Positions 5,875 to 14,900 are shown, counted from the stretch's first letter. The stretch: DNA of 15,742 bases from JAJZQD01 sp021847735 (GCA_027324025.1 DAHVYW010000095.1:1-15742); one strand, 5' to 3'. The notes: generated by a model not told the origin, from the sequence alone. Numbers and translations: made by a program.

Positions 5875-5900
5875 AAAAAGGCTGCCCTTTTGGGCAGCTT
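5875..5900 (-). terminator. Terminator of the hemerythrin / membrane protein unit
   Basis: GCTGCCC (5881-5887), a TTTT loop and GGGCAGC (5892-5898) form the stem. Read on the minus strand it is followed by a C and then five T residues (5875-5879), ending transcription of the minus-strand pair. It could also stop kinase readthrough on the plus strand, where the tail is weaker (TTCAATTATT). Confidence 0.75.
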
Positions 5901-5936
5901 CAATTATTATTTCATACTACTAGTCAAAATTTTACA

Positions 5937-6320
5937 CTAAAGATTGTCCATATGTTCCCAGTGCGGTCTAATCAAATAAACCAGGAAGGCAATCCCGATT
6001 AGCCCGAAAATTGCCATGAGGTTATTAACCCCAAGTTTCATGTTGATGGCAAAGGTAATCAATGTTGTAACGGCAAATCCGTATAAACCCCACTTCTTCC
6101 ATTTGTAAACCGCCAAAATAAAACCGAGGGCGACCAGGCTGGTAATAGCCAGAGCTGGAAGGAAAAAACTGATGGAAGCGTTAGAGTTAGTTTTGCTTTT
6201 AATAATAAGAAGCGAAATCCACATAAATCCATAAATCACTGCTGAAAAACCGTTGGCCAAAGCCAGCAGGGTCAGCCAAACGGTAAGGCTTGGATGACGT
6301 TCCCGGACTTGTCCGTCCAT
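5937..6320 (-). CDS. Four-helix integral membrane protein, 127 aa, unknown function
   Basis: I do not recognise the family. Four hydrophobic helices can be seen at residues about 13-40, 49-72, 77-97 and 99-117. Basic residues (K41, K43, K73, K75, K76) lie in the short loops, and the tail is polar (RPHWEHMDNL, 118-127). The ATG at 6320 has an excellent AAAGGAGG ribosome binding site 7 nt upstream. It is the second gene after the hemerythrin-like gene (72-nt gap, same strand), and the pair ends at the terminator 5875-5900, so co-transcription is likely. There is no signal for a transporter or enzyme family. Confidence is high that the gene is real and low for any role. Confidence 0.85.
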   Translation of the reverse strand: MDGQVRERHPSLTVWLTLLALANGFSAVIYGFMWISLLIIKSKTNSNASISFFLPALAITSLVALGFILAVYKWKKWGLYGFAVTTLITFAINMKLGVNNLMAIFGLIGIAFLVYLIRPHWEHMDNL

Positions 6321-6392
6321 ATATATTCCTCCTTTAAAGCCCTTTTTAGTTTTACATAATCCAAAAAACTTTTCTATAGATTTAACCCTGCC

Positions 6393-6800
6393 TTACTGCC
6401 TAAGGAACTTGGGTACTTCATCTTCTTCCTGGACAATATGGTGCCTGAGAACCTGCTCAAACCTATTCCCGATTTCTATAAGCTTTTCTGTATCCTTTAT
6501 TTCCACAGCGTGAACATAGAGGTTAAAAAGAGAGAACAGGGCTTTATGTTCCTCCAGCATTTTTTGAATGAATTCCTTCCCCTCAGGGTTTAATTCGGCG
6601 ATCTGCTTGTAAACTCCGGTCTCTTCCTTTTTGAAATGGGGTATGACAACATTTGTGATTACATCACCGAACTCTTCAAATTCCGAAAAAATGTTGGGAG
6701 TGGTCAACCCCGCTTTCAGATCTAAGATGTTTCCCTCAAATTTGGCAAGTAAAACCAAAACTGCCTTGTGGTCCTCATGGTATGTTTTCAGCCAATCCAT
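6393..6800 (-). CDS. Hemerythrin-like (HHE) di-iron protein, 135 aa
   Basis: This is a cytoplasmic four-helix protein of the hemerythrin/HHE cation-binding family, which binds a non-heme di-iron centre and handles O2, NO or iron stress in anaerobes. Candidate ligands, one set per helix, are H8/H11 (YHEDHK), H55 with E59 (HFKKEE), H85 (EEHK) and H120/H121 with E125 (HHIVQEE). The open frame extends seven codons upstream to 6821, but the ATG at 6800 follows an AGGAGG ribosome binding site by 8 nt and matches the family start (MDWLKTYHEDHK). The upstream ATG has no ribosome binding site. A perfect -35 (TTGACA) lies at 6862-6867. It probably forms an operon with the membrane protein downstream. 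Confidence 0.9.
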   Translation of the reverse strand: MDWLKTYHEDHKAVLVLLAKFEGNILDLKAGLTTPNIFSEFEEFGDVITNVVIPHFKKEETGVYKQIAELNPEGKEFIQKMLEEHKALFSLFNLYVHAVEIKDTEKLIEIGNRFEQVLRHHIVQEEDEVPKFLRQ

Positions 6801-6838
6801 ATTTATCCCTCCTACACTCATACTGTTTATTTTGCCTT

Positions 6839-6867
6839 TTATGTCAGGAAAACCTTTTTACTGTCAA
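6839..6867 (-). promoter_or_regulatory. Sigma-A type promoter of the hemerythrin unit
   Basis: On the minus strand a perfect TTGACA (6867-6862) is followed after 17 nt by ACATAA (or after 18 nt by CATAAA). The -35 is ideal and the -10 weak, which would fit an activated promoter. Confidence 0.5.
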
Positions 6868-6937
6868 TCTTTTTTCAAAAAAATTTGGCGCCACAGAAAC
6901 CGCATTTTAACCCACCTTTCCTGCATCTTAGTCCGAC

Positions 6938-6967
6938 TTGGCAGGATAGAGCGGAAAAAAGTATAAT
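6938..6967 (+). promoter_or_regulatory. Sigma-A type promoter of the 7001 gene
   Basis: TTGGCA (6938-6943) is followed after 18 nt by a perfect TATAAT (6962-6967). The start point would be near 6974, some 27 nt before the TTG start codon. A 15-nt sequence at 6900-6914, CCGCATTTTAACCCA, lies upstream and recurs before the next gene (7553-7567). Confidence 0.65.
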
Positions 6968-7000
6968 CAGTTATTAAGTTGTTTTTAAGGGGGACTGGCT

Positions 7001-7480
7001 TTGAGTGAAACCGTTTATTTAAGAGTTCTAATCCCAATAGTAATCTTAGCTTTTTTGGTTTTTGTATTCATTAAGTCAAATAATAAGTGGTTATTTGATG
7101 TTCACAAAAAAATATTTATCGAAAACCCGGGAATTGCCTCACTTGATTTTTTTGCTGTCTACCATCTTTCGGAACCGCCGGGCCTGTTTCAGTTTTTGTC
7201 ACGAAAAGAGACAGGAATAATTACTTTCAAAGAAAACATGATTTCGTTTTTGGGATACAAATCCCAGTTCACACCGGTCAGGCTTTGTTTTCCACTCCAA
7301 GGCTTTGAAACAGCCTGGGTAGGTAAAACATTTGGGTTCGGCAGGACTCACTGGTTCGTATTTAAACAAGGGGATGAAAGGCACTACTTCTCTGCTGAAA
7401 CAGGTAAATTATTTCCAAAAAATGAAAAGGAATCGAAAGAAATATTTGAAAAAATAAGCAGAGCAAATGTAAAAAGTTAG
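7001..7480 (+). CDS. Membrane-anchored protein of unknown function, 159 aa
   Basis: I do not recognise the family. The start is a TTG at 7001, preceded by AAGGGGG (6986-6992); no in-frame ATG fits better. Residues about 8-25 form one hydrophobic helix (LRVLIPIVILAFLVFVFI). The remaining 130 residues are soluble and aromatic-rich, with alternating beta-like segments such as TGIITFKENMISFLGY (71-86) and THWFVFKQGDERHYFS (115-130). This reminds me of a small PH/GRAM-like beta fold, but that is a guess. By the positive-inside rule the soluble part, starting KSNNK, is cytoplasmic. It has its own promoter, and no terminator is visible before the next gene 170 nt later. The area is AT-richer than the rest of the window. 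Confidence 0.8.
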   Translation: MSETVYLRVLIPIVILAFLVFVFIKSNNKWLFDVHKKIFIENPGIASLDFFAVYHLSEPPGLFQFLSRKETGIITFKENMISFLGYKSQFTPVRLCFPLQGFETAWVGKTFGFGRTHWFVFKQGDERHYFSAETGKLFPKNEKESKEIFEKISRANVKS

Positions 7481-7552
7481 AAACGAAAATATAAAAAATG
7501 TAAATCGTTAAATTGTTTTATCCTGGGAAGTCTACATTTTAACCCCTTTAAC

Positions 7553-7638
7553 CCGCATTTTAACCCAGTTATAAAGGAAAATATCTAAATTCGTGGAAAC
7601 AATCCGAAGAGAAAAATTTCTAGATTTTATAACTGGGT
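7553..7638 (+). promoter_or_regulatory. Repeat motif and 13-bp inverted repeat before the 7651 gene
   Basis: CATTTTAACCC occurs at 7535-7545 and 7556-7566. The longer CCGCATTTTAACCCA (7553-7567) also stands at 6900-6914. It overlaps the left arm of a perfect 13-bp inverted repeat (ACCCAGTTATAAA, 7563-7575; complement at 7626-7638) with a 50-nt spacer. A TATAAA (7570-7575) in the left arm, 17 nt after TTTAAC, could be a weak promoter. The right arm ends directly before the GGAG ribosome binding site. Confidence 0.45.
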
Positions 7639-7650
7639 GGAGACAGGGGA

Positions 7651-8232
7651 ATGCAGATGGATTTTCATAAGCTTACAGAAACTATAACAAAAACCGCGAA
7701 ATCGATTCTATATAACCCTGCGATGGCCGACCGTTTCGGCAGGCCTTGTGTTATACTTGAGCCCGATGACGCTTTCAAAACATTTGAAGGTCCCAACAAC
7801 ATTATCATAGCCTTCAAATTACTTAAAGAGCAAAGAAATATTGAAGATAGTTTCTGGGTTTTAAACTGTTGGAATGATGAAATCGTTTCTATTGAAAACC
7901 TAAAACGTTTTAAGGATTCCCTGTCTGTTTTTCCTGGATTGAATGTTAAAGGCACCTGTATTACATCTCAATCCCCATTTTCCAGGGAGGCCGTTGACTT
8001 TGCCGTTAAATCCAACATTGGGCTGGCTCGCATTTCTCCGACATTCCTTTTAAGTATCGACTCCTCTATCAACGACGTTATACACCGGACAAGTCCGCTT
8101 GAGATAAGAAATGCTCTTTGTGACCACGAATTCGGGAACAGGAGAAAAAGATTTTACGGTATAACTACAGAAGGAAAGATTGAACACCTGGGATCACTGG
8201 AAAACTATGTCCGAATTGAATTGCTCAAATAA
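7651..8232 (+). CDS. Protein with a degenerate Mrr-like (restriction endonuclease fold) domain, 193 aa
   Basis: The product is soluble and unnamed. Residues about 66-130 resemble the core of Mrr-type PD-(D/E)XK nuclease domains: a strand (SFWVLNCWND, 67-76), a helix (SIENLKRFKDSL, 80-91), then VKGTCITSQSPFSREAVDFA (99-118) and IGLARI (123-128). In known members the last part reads roughly 'A.FVT...FS..A..yA..i.LI'. Where active enzymes have the (E/Q)xK motif, this protein has NCW, and no upstream catalytic aspartate is clear, so it is probably not a nuclease. The C-terminus (about 145-193) is basic, with NRRKRFYGIT. The ATG at 7651 follows GGAG (7639-7642). The stop is followed at once by an insertion-sequence-like remnant. 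The fold assignment is from memory of the family and is uncertain. Confidence 0.7.
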   Translation: MQMDFHKLTETITKTAKSILYNPAMADRFGRPCVILEPDDAFKTFEGPNNIIIAFKLLKEQRNIEDSFWVLNCWNDEIVSIENLKRFKDSLSVFPGLNVKGTCITSQSPFSREAVDFAVKSNIGLARISPTFLLSIDSSINDVIHRTSPLEIRNALCDHEFGNRRKRFYGITTEGKIEHLGSLENYVRIELLK

Positions 8233-8296
8233 GGCTGTTGAAAAACTACCTTCAGCGGTAAAATTGTTTCATAGCCATGCTCGTTTTTGAACAGTC
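8233..8296. mobile_element. Mini insertion-sequence-like remnant with terminal inverted repeats
   Basis: GGCTGTTGAAAAACTA (8233-8248) and TCGTTTTTGAACAGTC (8281-8296) are inverted copies matching at 13 of 16 positions, 32 nt apart. The left end abuts the stop codon of the preceding gene. Such GGCTGTTGAAAAAC-type ends are familiar from DDE insertion sequences, possibly the IS1182 group, but I cannot confirm the family. No target-site duplication is clear. Confidence 0.45.
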
Positions 8297-8331
8297 TACA
8301 TTTTTGTCAGAAAACTTTTGTCATTAATCTG

Positions 8332-8357
8332 ACCTGCTTTTTGGCAGGTATTTTTTT
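8332..8357 (+). terminator. Rho-independent terminator upstream of addB
   Basis: ACCTGC (8332-8337), a TTTTTG loop and GCAGGT (8344-8349) are followed by A and seven T residues (8351-8357). It ends the unit of the 7651 gene and isolates addB from it. Confidence 0.75.
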
Positions 8358-8417
8358 ATGTTGTGCTCTCCGTGTACTCCGCGGTTCAATAATAGTTACG
8401 GTTTGACCCCCTAATTC

Positions 8418-8445
8418 AAAGGAGAAGTTTGAGGCAACAGCGAAT
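8418..8445 (+). promoter_or_regulatory. Sigma-H-like promoter of addBA
   Basis: AAAGGAGAA (8418-8426), 12 nt, then AGCGAAT (8439-8445) followed by TATT. Against the sigma-H pattern there is one mismatch (G in the first W position), and the spacing is within the allowed 11-12. The start point would be about 8452, some 27 nt before the start codon. I see no good sigma-A promoter after the terminator. Confidence 0.45.
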
Positions 8446-8478
8446 TATTCTTACAAAACATTTGAAGGGGTGTCAATA

Positions 8479-11400
8479 TTGAACCTCCGTTTTATCCTGG
8501 GCCGAGCCGGAACCGGCAAAACCAGCTATATACTAAACGAAGTTGTAACGGCGGCAAACCTTTCCCCGCAAGGTCCGCCGATAATCCTGCTCGTTCCGGA
8601 ACAGGCAACATTCCAAATGGAATATTCTCTTGCTGCGGCCATTGATTCCCGTGGCTCAATACGGGCCCAGGTTTTAAGCTTTCGCCGGCTGGCCCACCGG
8701 GTCCTGTTGGAAACGGGCGGCGGCGCCAGGATACCGATAGGTGAGTTGGGTAAAAGGATGGTCCTGCGACAGCTCCTGGATTATCATAATGACTCCCTCC
8801 GGGTATTTGGCAGGAGTACCGGGCGAATGGGTTTTACGGACTATTTGGTTAGGGGGATCGGGGAACTCAAGAACTACCTGGTGACTCCCGAAGAACTCGC
8901 CACGGCTTCAACCATGCTGTCAGGCAGTGGCGTACTGCTGCAGAATAAACTGGCGGATATGGCCATCTTGTACCGGGAAATGGAGAAATACCTCGAACCT
9001 CGTTATACTGACCCCGACGACTATTTAAAGCTGTTGGCAGACAAGGTCGCTGACTCGCCATCTTTTAAGGATGCGGTATTTTGGCTTGATGGGTTTAAGG
9101 GATTTACTCCTCAGGAGATTCTGGTCATCGAAAGGATTTTTCAGGCCGCCGGTCAGGTGAACATAGCCCTGTGTCTTGACCCGGCCTGCTTGAAAACTGA
9201 ACTGTATGAAGACGATCTTTTTTATCCGACTTGGGATACTCACAGGGCTATAACTCAGGTAGCTGTCAAAAACCGGGTTAATGTTTGCGAGACGGTAACT
9301 ATTTCCCCTGAAATACCCTTTAGGTTCACGGGATGTCCTGATATAGCCCACCTGGAAAAACACTTCTTCAACTACCCCGCCCCTGTTTTTAAAGGTACAC
9401 AACAGAATATCAGGATTGTGGCGGGAGTGAATAGGCGGGCCGAAGTGGAAGCCTGTGCCCGTGAAATTATCGGGCTTTCCAGGGACAAGAGTTACCGCTG
9501 GCGCGACATTGCTGTGGCATTAAGGGATATAGAACCATACCATGAATTACTGAGTACAGTCTTTAAAGATTACGATATTCCCTTCTTTATTGACCGCAAA
9601 CGAACTGTTATGCACCATCCCCTGGTTGAGTTTATCCGCTCAGCCTTGGAAATCGTTATCAAAGACTGGTCTTATGAGCCGGTCTTTCGGTGTCTCAAGA
9701 CAGACCTGGTGCCGGTTTCAAGGGACAGTGTTTTTTTGATGGAAAACTACGTGTTGGCCCATGGCATTAGGGGGAAAAAGTGGTACGGCGGGGAGGACTG
9801 GCAGTACCGTTATCGTTATACCCTTGGCGAGGATACAGAAATTGACACCGGGGAACAGGCGGCACTTAATGAAATAAATGAAGCCAGGAAATCCGCCACT
9901 GGCGAACTGACGGACTTCTTCCGCAGCATTACAACGGCCGGAAGTGTCAGGGAAATGACTGCCGTCCTTTTCAAATTACTGGATGACCTAAATACGGCGG
10001 CTAAAGTTGACCAGTGGAGAATTGAGGCCGAGAAAGCCCTTAATCTTGATAAAGCCAGGGAGCATGCCCAGATTTGGGTTAATGTTACTGAGCTATTGGA
10101 TGAAGTCGTGGAGGCCCTGGGGGAAAAGGAAATATCCCTTGACACTTACCTGGGTATATTGGACGCCGGTTTCGAAAGCATGACCGTAGGTCTAATCCCT
10201 CCGGGATTGGACCAGGTTGTTGTGGGCTCCCTGGACCGTTCAAGAAACCCCAGTATCAAGGCTCTTTTCCTGTTGGGGACCAGTGAAGGGGTGCTTCCTG
10301 CCAGGCCTTCAGACGACGGAGTTTTCAATGACGGCGAAAGGGAAAGGCTTCAGGAGGTTGGGGTAAGTCTTGCTCCCGGCAGCAGGAGACAGGCCTTTGA
10401 AGAGCAGTTCCTTGTTTATACCGCTTTAACCAGGGCCAGTGAAAAGCTGTGGGTCAGTTACCCAAAAGCTGATGTGGAAGGGCAGGCTATAGCTCCTTCG
10501 GCGGTGGTGACCAGGATACAGGAACTGGTGCCAAATGTTGGAGAGTACTGTTATCAGGTTGAGCCCCTGGCCGGGGATGAAATGGATGATACCGAATTCC
10601 TTGCTCATCCGGGGCGGGCCCTTACATACCTTACGGCCAAGCTCAGGGAGGCGAAGGCGGGCGGAACCGTTAAGCCAATCTGGTGGGGGGTTTACAACTG
10701 GTTTTTGGACACTGGATATAACGAAAAAACTCAACCCATTGTGAAATCCGTTTTTCATGTTAACAGCGAAAGACCTATTTCCGGACAAGTCAGCCATTCT
10801 CTTTATGGTCGGCCAGTGAAGGCAAGCGTTTCCAGGCTTGAGAAGTTTAAGGCATGCCCTTTTGCCCATTTTTCCTCATATGGGTTGAGTTTGAAAGAAA
10901 GAAAGATGTTTCGTCTGGAAGCACCCGATATGGGCGAATTTTTCCATACTGCATTAAAGAACTTTACTGATGAACTGCAAAATAAATCTCTCGACTGGGG
11001 AGAGATGCTTCCTGAAGACTGTATAAAGTTAAATGAAACCATAATTGCCGAACTGGCTCCACAACTGCAAAGCGAAATTTTGCTTTCCACGGCCCGGTAC
11101 CGCTATTTAACCCGGAAATTGAAAAAGACTGTGGACAGGGCAACCATTGTGCTAGCTGAACATGCCCGCCGCAGTAAGTTTCGCCCGGTCGGCACGGAAA
11201 TGTCCTTTGGTCCCGGCGGCCAACTTCCGCCCCTGACCCTGGAGCTTATGGGAGGGGAATCACTGCAGCTGAGGGGAAGGATTGATCGTTTGGATATGGC
11301 CCATGAGGACGGGGTGTATCTTAGGGTAATTGATTACAAATCCGGGGACAACAGTATCAAACTGGAAGATATTTATTACGGCCTCAGGCTTCAGCTGCTT

Positions 11401-11949
11401 ACATATCTCCATGTTGCCCTAACCCATTATGCCGTTTTTCAGGGCGTGGAAAGCAGGCCGGGGGGAATCCTTTATTTTACTGTCAAAGAACCGTTAATCA
11501 CCGGAAACGGTCCGATGCCCAAAGAAGAGGTGGATAGGGCGGTTTTGAGCCAGTTGAAGATGAGAGGTTTTCTTTTGGCAGACCCCAATGTTTTCAAAAT
11601 GATGGACTCCTTAGTGGAAACAGGTTATTCCGAACTTTTCCCCATAGGTTTAAAGAAAGACGGCTCTTTTTACGGTGGCTCACCGGTAATTGACGGGGAG
11701 CAGTTTCAGATGCTGCGGTCTTATTTGGAGAAAGTGTTAATTGAGTCCGGGCAGGAAATTTTACAGGGCAATGTCAATATTGAGCCATATCGAAACAACA
11801 AAATGACAGCATGCCGTTATTGCAGCTTTAAGCCGGTCTGTAAATTTGACCCATTGCTTGAAGGCAACAGCTACAGAATACTGCCCCCGATTTCCCCCGA
11901 TGAAATCTGGCATGCAATCGCAGGGGAGGTGGGAAACTATGACGAGTAG
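8479..11949 (+). CDS. addB: ATP-dependent helicase/nuclease subunit B (AddB), 1156 aa
   Basis: AddB pairs with AddA to resect double-strand breaks and load RecA. In B. subtilis, AddB also recognises Chi and cuts the 5' strand. It shows a P-loop at residues 8-15 (GRAGTGKT), VPEQATFQMEY and LSFRRLAHRVL as in AddB homologues, and a degenerate UvrD-like core. The C-terminal RecB-type nuclease has RGRIDR (D936), IDYKSG (D952, K954) and QLLTYL (Q972, Y976). The four iron-sulfur cysteines C793, C1112, C1115 and C1121 follow the family spacing. The length fits (about 1160 aa). The frame opens at GTG 8470, but that codon is part of the GAAGGGGTG ribosome binding site. TTG at 8479, 6 nt later, is the better start. 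addA overlaps by 11 nt. Confidence 0.96.
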   Translation: MNLRFILGRAGTGKTSYILNEVVTAANLSPQGPPIILLVPEQATFQMEYSLAAAIDSRGSIRAQVLSFRRLAHRVLLETGGGARIPIGELGKRMVLRQLLDYHNDSLRVFGRSTGRMGFTDYLVRGIGELKNYLVTPEELATASTMLSGSGVLLQNKLADMAILYREMEKYLEPRYTDPDDYLKLLADKVADSPSFKDAVFWLDGFKGFTPQEILVIERIFQAAGQVNIALCLDPACLKTELYEDDLFYPTWDTHRAITQVAVKNRVNVCETVTISPEIPFRFTGCPDIAHLEKHFFNYPAPVFKGTQQNIRIVAGVNRRAEVEACAREIIGLSRDKSYRWRDIAVALRDIEPYHELLSTVFKDYDIPFFIDRKRTVMHHPLVEFIRSALEIVIKDWSYEPVFRCLKTDLVPVSRDSVFLMENYVLAHGIRGKKWYGGEDWQYRYRYTLGEDTEIDTGEQAALNEINEARKSATGELTDFFRSITTAGSVREMTAVLFKLLDDLNTAAKVDQWRIEAEKALNLDKAREHAQIWVNVTELLDEVVEALGEKEISLDTYLGILDAGFESMTVGLIPPGLDQVVVGSLDRSRNPSIKALFLLGTSEGVLPARPSDDGVFNDGERERLQEVGVSLAPGSRRQAFEEQFLVYTALTRASEKLWVSYPKADVEGQAIAPSAVVTRIQELVPNVGEYCYQVEPLAGDEMDDTEFLAHPGRALTYLTAKLREAKAGGTVKPIWWGVYNWFLDTGYNEKTQPIVKSVFHVNSERPISGQVSHSLYGRPVKASVSRLEKFKACPFAHFSSYGLSLKERKMFRLEAPDMGEFFHTALKNFTDELQNKSLDWGEMLPEDCIKLNETIIAELAPQLQSEILLSTARYRYLTRKLKKTVDRATIVLAEHARRSKFRPVGTEMSFGPGGQLPPLTLELMGGESLQLRGRIDRLDMAHEDGVYLRVIDYKSGDNSIKLEDIYYGLRLQLLTYLHVALTHYAVFQGVESRPGGILYFTVKEPLITGNGPMPKEEVDRAVLSQLKMRGFLLADPNVFKMMDSLVETGYSELFPIGLKKDGSFYGGSPVIDGEQFQMLRSYLEKVLIESGQEILQGNVNIEPYRNNKMTACRYCSFKPVCKFDPLLEGNSYRILPPISPDEIWHAIAGEVGNYDE

Positions 11950-14900
11950 GTGGACAGGGGAACAATTGGCGGCCATCACTGCCAGGGACTGCAACTTGCT
12001 GGTATCAGCTGCGGCGGGCGCCGGCAAGACTGCCGTTCTGGTGGAAAGGATTATCAGAAAAATTACTGATGTAAAAGAACCCCTGGATATTGACAAATTG
12101 CTGGTGGTTACGTTTACAAAAGCTGCCGCAGCGGAAATGCGGGAACGCATCAGCACTGCCATTGCCCATGAATTGAACAAAAACCCTGAATCCCGGCACC
12201 TAAACCGCCAAATGACTCTACTAAATCGAGCTTCTATTACTACCATTCATTCTTTTTGTCTGGATGTCCTGCGCCAGTATTTTCACTGCATTGACCTGGA
12301 CCCGGTTTTTCGCGTTGCCGACGATACTGAAGCGGCTTTACTGCGAATGGAAGCCTTGGAGGAGACTTTTGAGGATTATTATGCCAACGGGCCTGACGAA
12401 TTTTTTACTCTGGTGGATGCCTATGGGGGGGATCGAAACGATTCATACCTGCAGGAAATGGTGTTAAGGCTGTACCAGTTTGCTGCCAGCACCCCCTGGC
12501 CTTCGCTGTGGCTTAGACGCCTGTCGGAGGATTACGCCCGGGCGGGTGAGGTACCTCTCGAATCCCTGCCCTGGGGGCAAACCATTATGGGGTGGGTGGA
12601 ACTGCAGTTCCAGGGATGCCGGGTTAAACTTGACAGAGCATTAAAACTTGCTTCTTCCCCAGGTGGTCCGGCAGCCTATACAGATAACCTGGTTGATGAT
12701 ATAAACCTGGTTAACGATTTAAGCCTGGCGGCCGGGCGATCCTGGATGGATTTGTATAATTCGCTAAAGAATTTTGAATTTAGCAAACTTAAGAGGTGCC
12801 TGGACAAGGGTGTGGACGAGCAGGTTAAAAATAAGGCGCAGAAAATGCGCGATGACGTCAAGAAAACTGTCAACAATGTTAAAAGCACCTTTTTCTCACG
12901 GCCTCCGGGGGAACTGGCCGATGACCTGAAAAGAGTTGCTCCACTGGTGGAGACCCTTGCTGGGATGGTCACCGACTTCACCGAAAAATACAGGAAGGCC
13001 AAATCAAATAAGTCCCTGGTGGATTTTTCGGACCTGGAGCAATTCTGTTTGCAGGTTTTAACAGATGATACCTCCACCCCTGACCGGGTGATACCTTCTA
13101 TGGCAGCCTGCGAATTGAGGGAACACTTCAACGAAATCCTGGTCGACGAGTACCAGGACATCAATGGGGTGCAGGAAACTATCCTGCAGTTGGTTTCCCG
13201 GGAAGGTACAGGAAATTCCAACCGGTTTATGGTGGGAGACGTGAAACAGAGTATCTATAGGTTCCGGTTGGCTGAACCAGCCCTTTTTATGGATAAGTAC
13301 AGCAGGTATCCCAGAGTGAATGGTTCAGCAGAGCAAGGGATAGACCTCACAAGAAATTTTCGCAGCCGCGGGGAAGTAGTAGCTGCCGTTAACTATTTAT
13401 TCCGCCAGCTGATGACTGCGAGAGTAGGAGAAATAGTTTACGACAGTAAGGCCGAACTTGTTTGCGGGGCGGAATATCTTCCCGGGTCCGGCACAGTCCC
13501 AACCGGAGCTGGCCCGACAGAACTATATATTTTGGAAAAGAATTTTGGCGGTGAAAGCCCGGGGATTGACAATGTCGAACCTCAATCCCGCGACAGCGAA
13601 GGGGAGGAAGGCAGAAGCCAAGGTGAAGAAGGCGAGGACGATCTGGACGCAGTTCAGCGGGAAGCCCGCCTCGTAGCATACAGGATTAGGGACCTGGTGA
13701 CCGGTTCGGGGGAAAGGCAGGGCCCCGAAATCCAGGTTTTTGACAAAAACAGCGGCGGTTACAGGCCGGTACGTTACAGAGATATTGTAGTACTGCTGAG
13801 AGCCACCAGAAATGCTGCCAACACCTTTATGGAGGAGTTCCGAACGGCAGGGGTGCCGGCCTATGCGGACCTCAACACAGGCTACTTCGAGGTGACAGAA
13901 GTTGAGACAATAATGTCCCTTTTAAAGGTTATCGATAATCCCCGGCAGGATATTCCTCTGGCTGCACTGCTAAGGTCTCCCATTGTCGGGTTGAATGCCG
14001 AGGAACTTGGAGTTATCAGGCTTAGGGACACCAGGGGAGATTTTTACGATGCCGTCAGAAAGTCGGCCGAGGCAGGGGAAACTGCCGCTGATTTAAAGCT
14101 CAGGGAACTGTTGGACAGGTTTGAGGGTTGGCGCACTATGGCCCGCCAGGGCCCGCTGTCAGAGTTAATATGGCAGCTTTATAATGAGACCGGATACTAT
14201 GCCTATGTGGGCGGTATGCCCGGAGGGACCCAGCGGCAGGCAAACCTGAGGGCTTTCCATGACCGGGCCCGGCAGTACGAAGCGACAACCTTCAGGGGTT
14301 TGTTCAGATTTCTGCGGTTTATTGAAAAGTTTCAGGAAACCGGCAATGACCTGGGCTCTGCCCGAGCGGTAGGGGAAAACGAGGATGTGGTCCGGGTTCT
14401 CAGCATTCACAAGAGCAAGGGATTGGAGTTCCCGGTAGTGATTGTTGCGGGCCTCGGAAAACAGTTTAATACAAACGATTTAAAAAAGAAGGCCTTATTC
14501 CATAAGGAGCTTGGGCTAGGCCTGCCGTTTGTGGACCCTGACCTGCGCTTATCATATCCGACAATTGCTAAGAACGCCATAGCCAGGAAACTGCATATGG
14601 AGCTACTCGCTGAAGAGATGCGCATTCTTTATGTGGCCTTAACCAGGGCCCGGGAAAAACTGATCTTGGTTGGGTCGGTCAATGATATTGAAAAGGCGGC
14701 TGACCGCTGGTGTGAAAATACTGCTTACAGTGGGTGGGCCCTGCCTGACACAGACCTTGCGGCAGCAAAGACATTTCTGGACTGGATTGGACCGGCTGTT
14801 GCACGTCACCAGGACGGAAGTGCCATCAGGCAGATGGCCGGATGTGACGCTATGCCGGCCGGAGTTGTTTGGGGTGACCAGTCAGGTTGGCAGGTTTTTG

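Noticed and set aside
7535..7567. Short direct repeats CATTTTAACCC as a possible CRISPR
   Set aside because: Only two closely spaced copies plus one distant, 11-15 nt long, with no regular spacers and no cas genes.
8470..8478. GTG start for addB at 8470
   Set aside because: The GTG is itself part of the GAAGGGGTG ribosome binding site and would have no spacing; TTG at 8479 is correctly placed.
10426..10869. Minus-strand open frame of 147 codons, and similar frames inside addB and addA (for example 12676-13221)
   Set aside because: They are antisense shadows of long, motif-rich addB and addA frames.
11846..11938. 31-codon N-terminal extension of addA inside addB
   Set aside because: The ATG at 11939 has a strong ribosome binding site and begins at the family's usual N-terminus; the extension merely reads addB in another frame.
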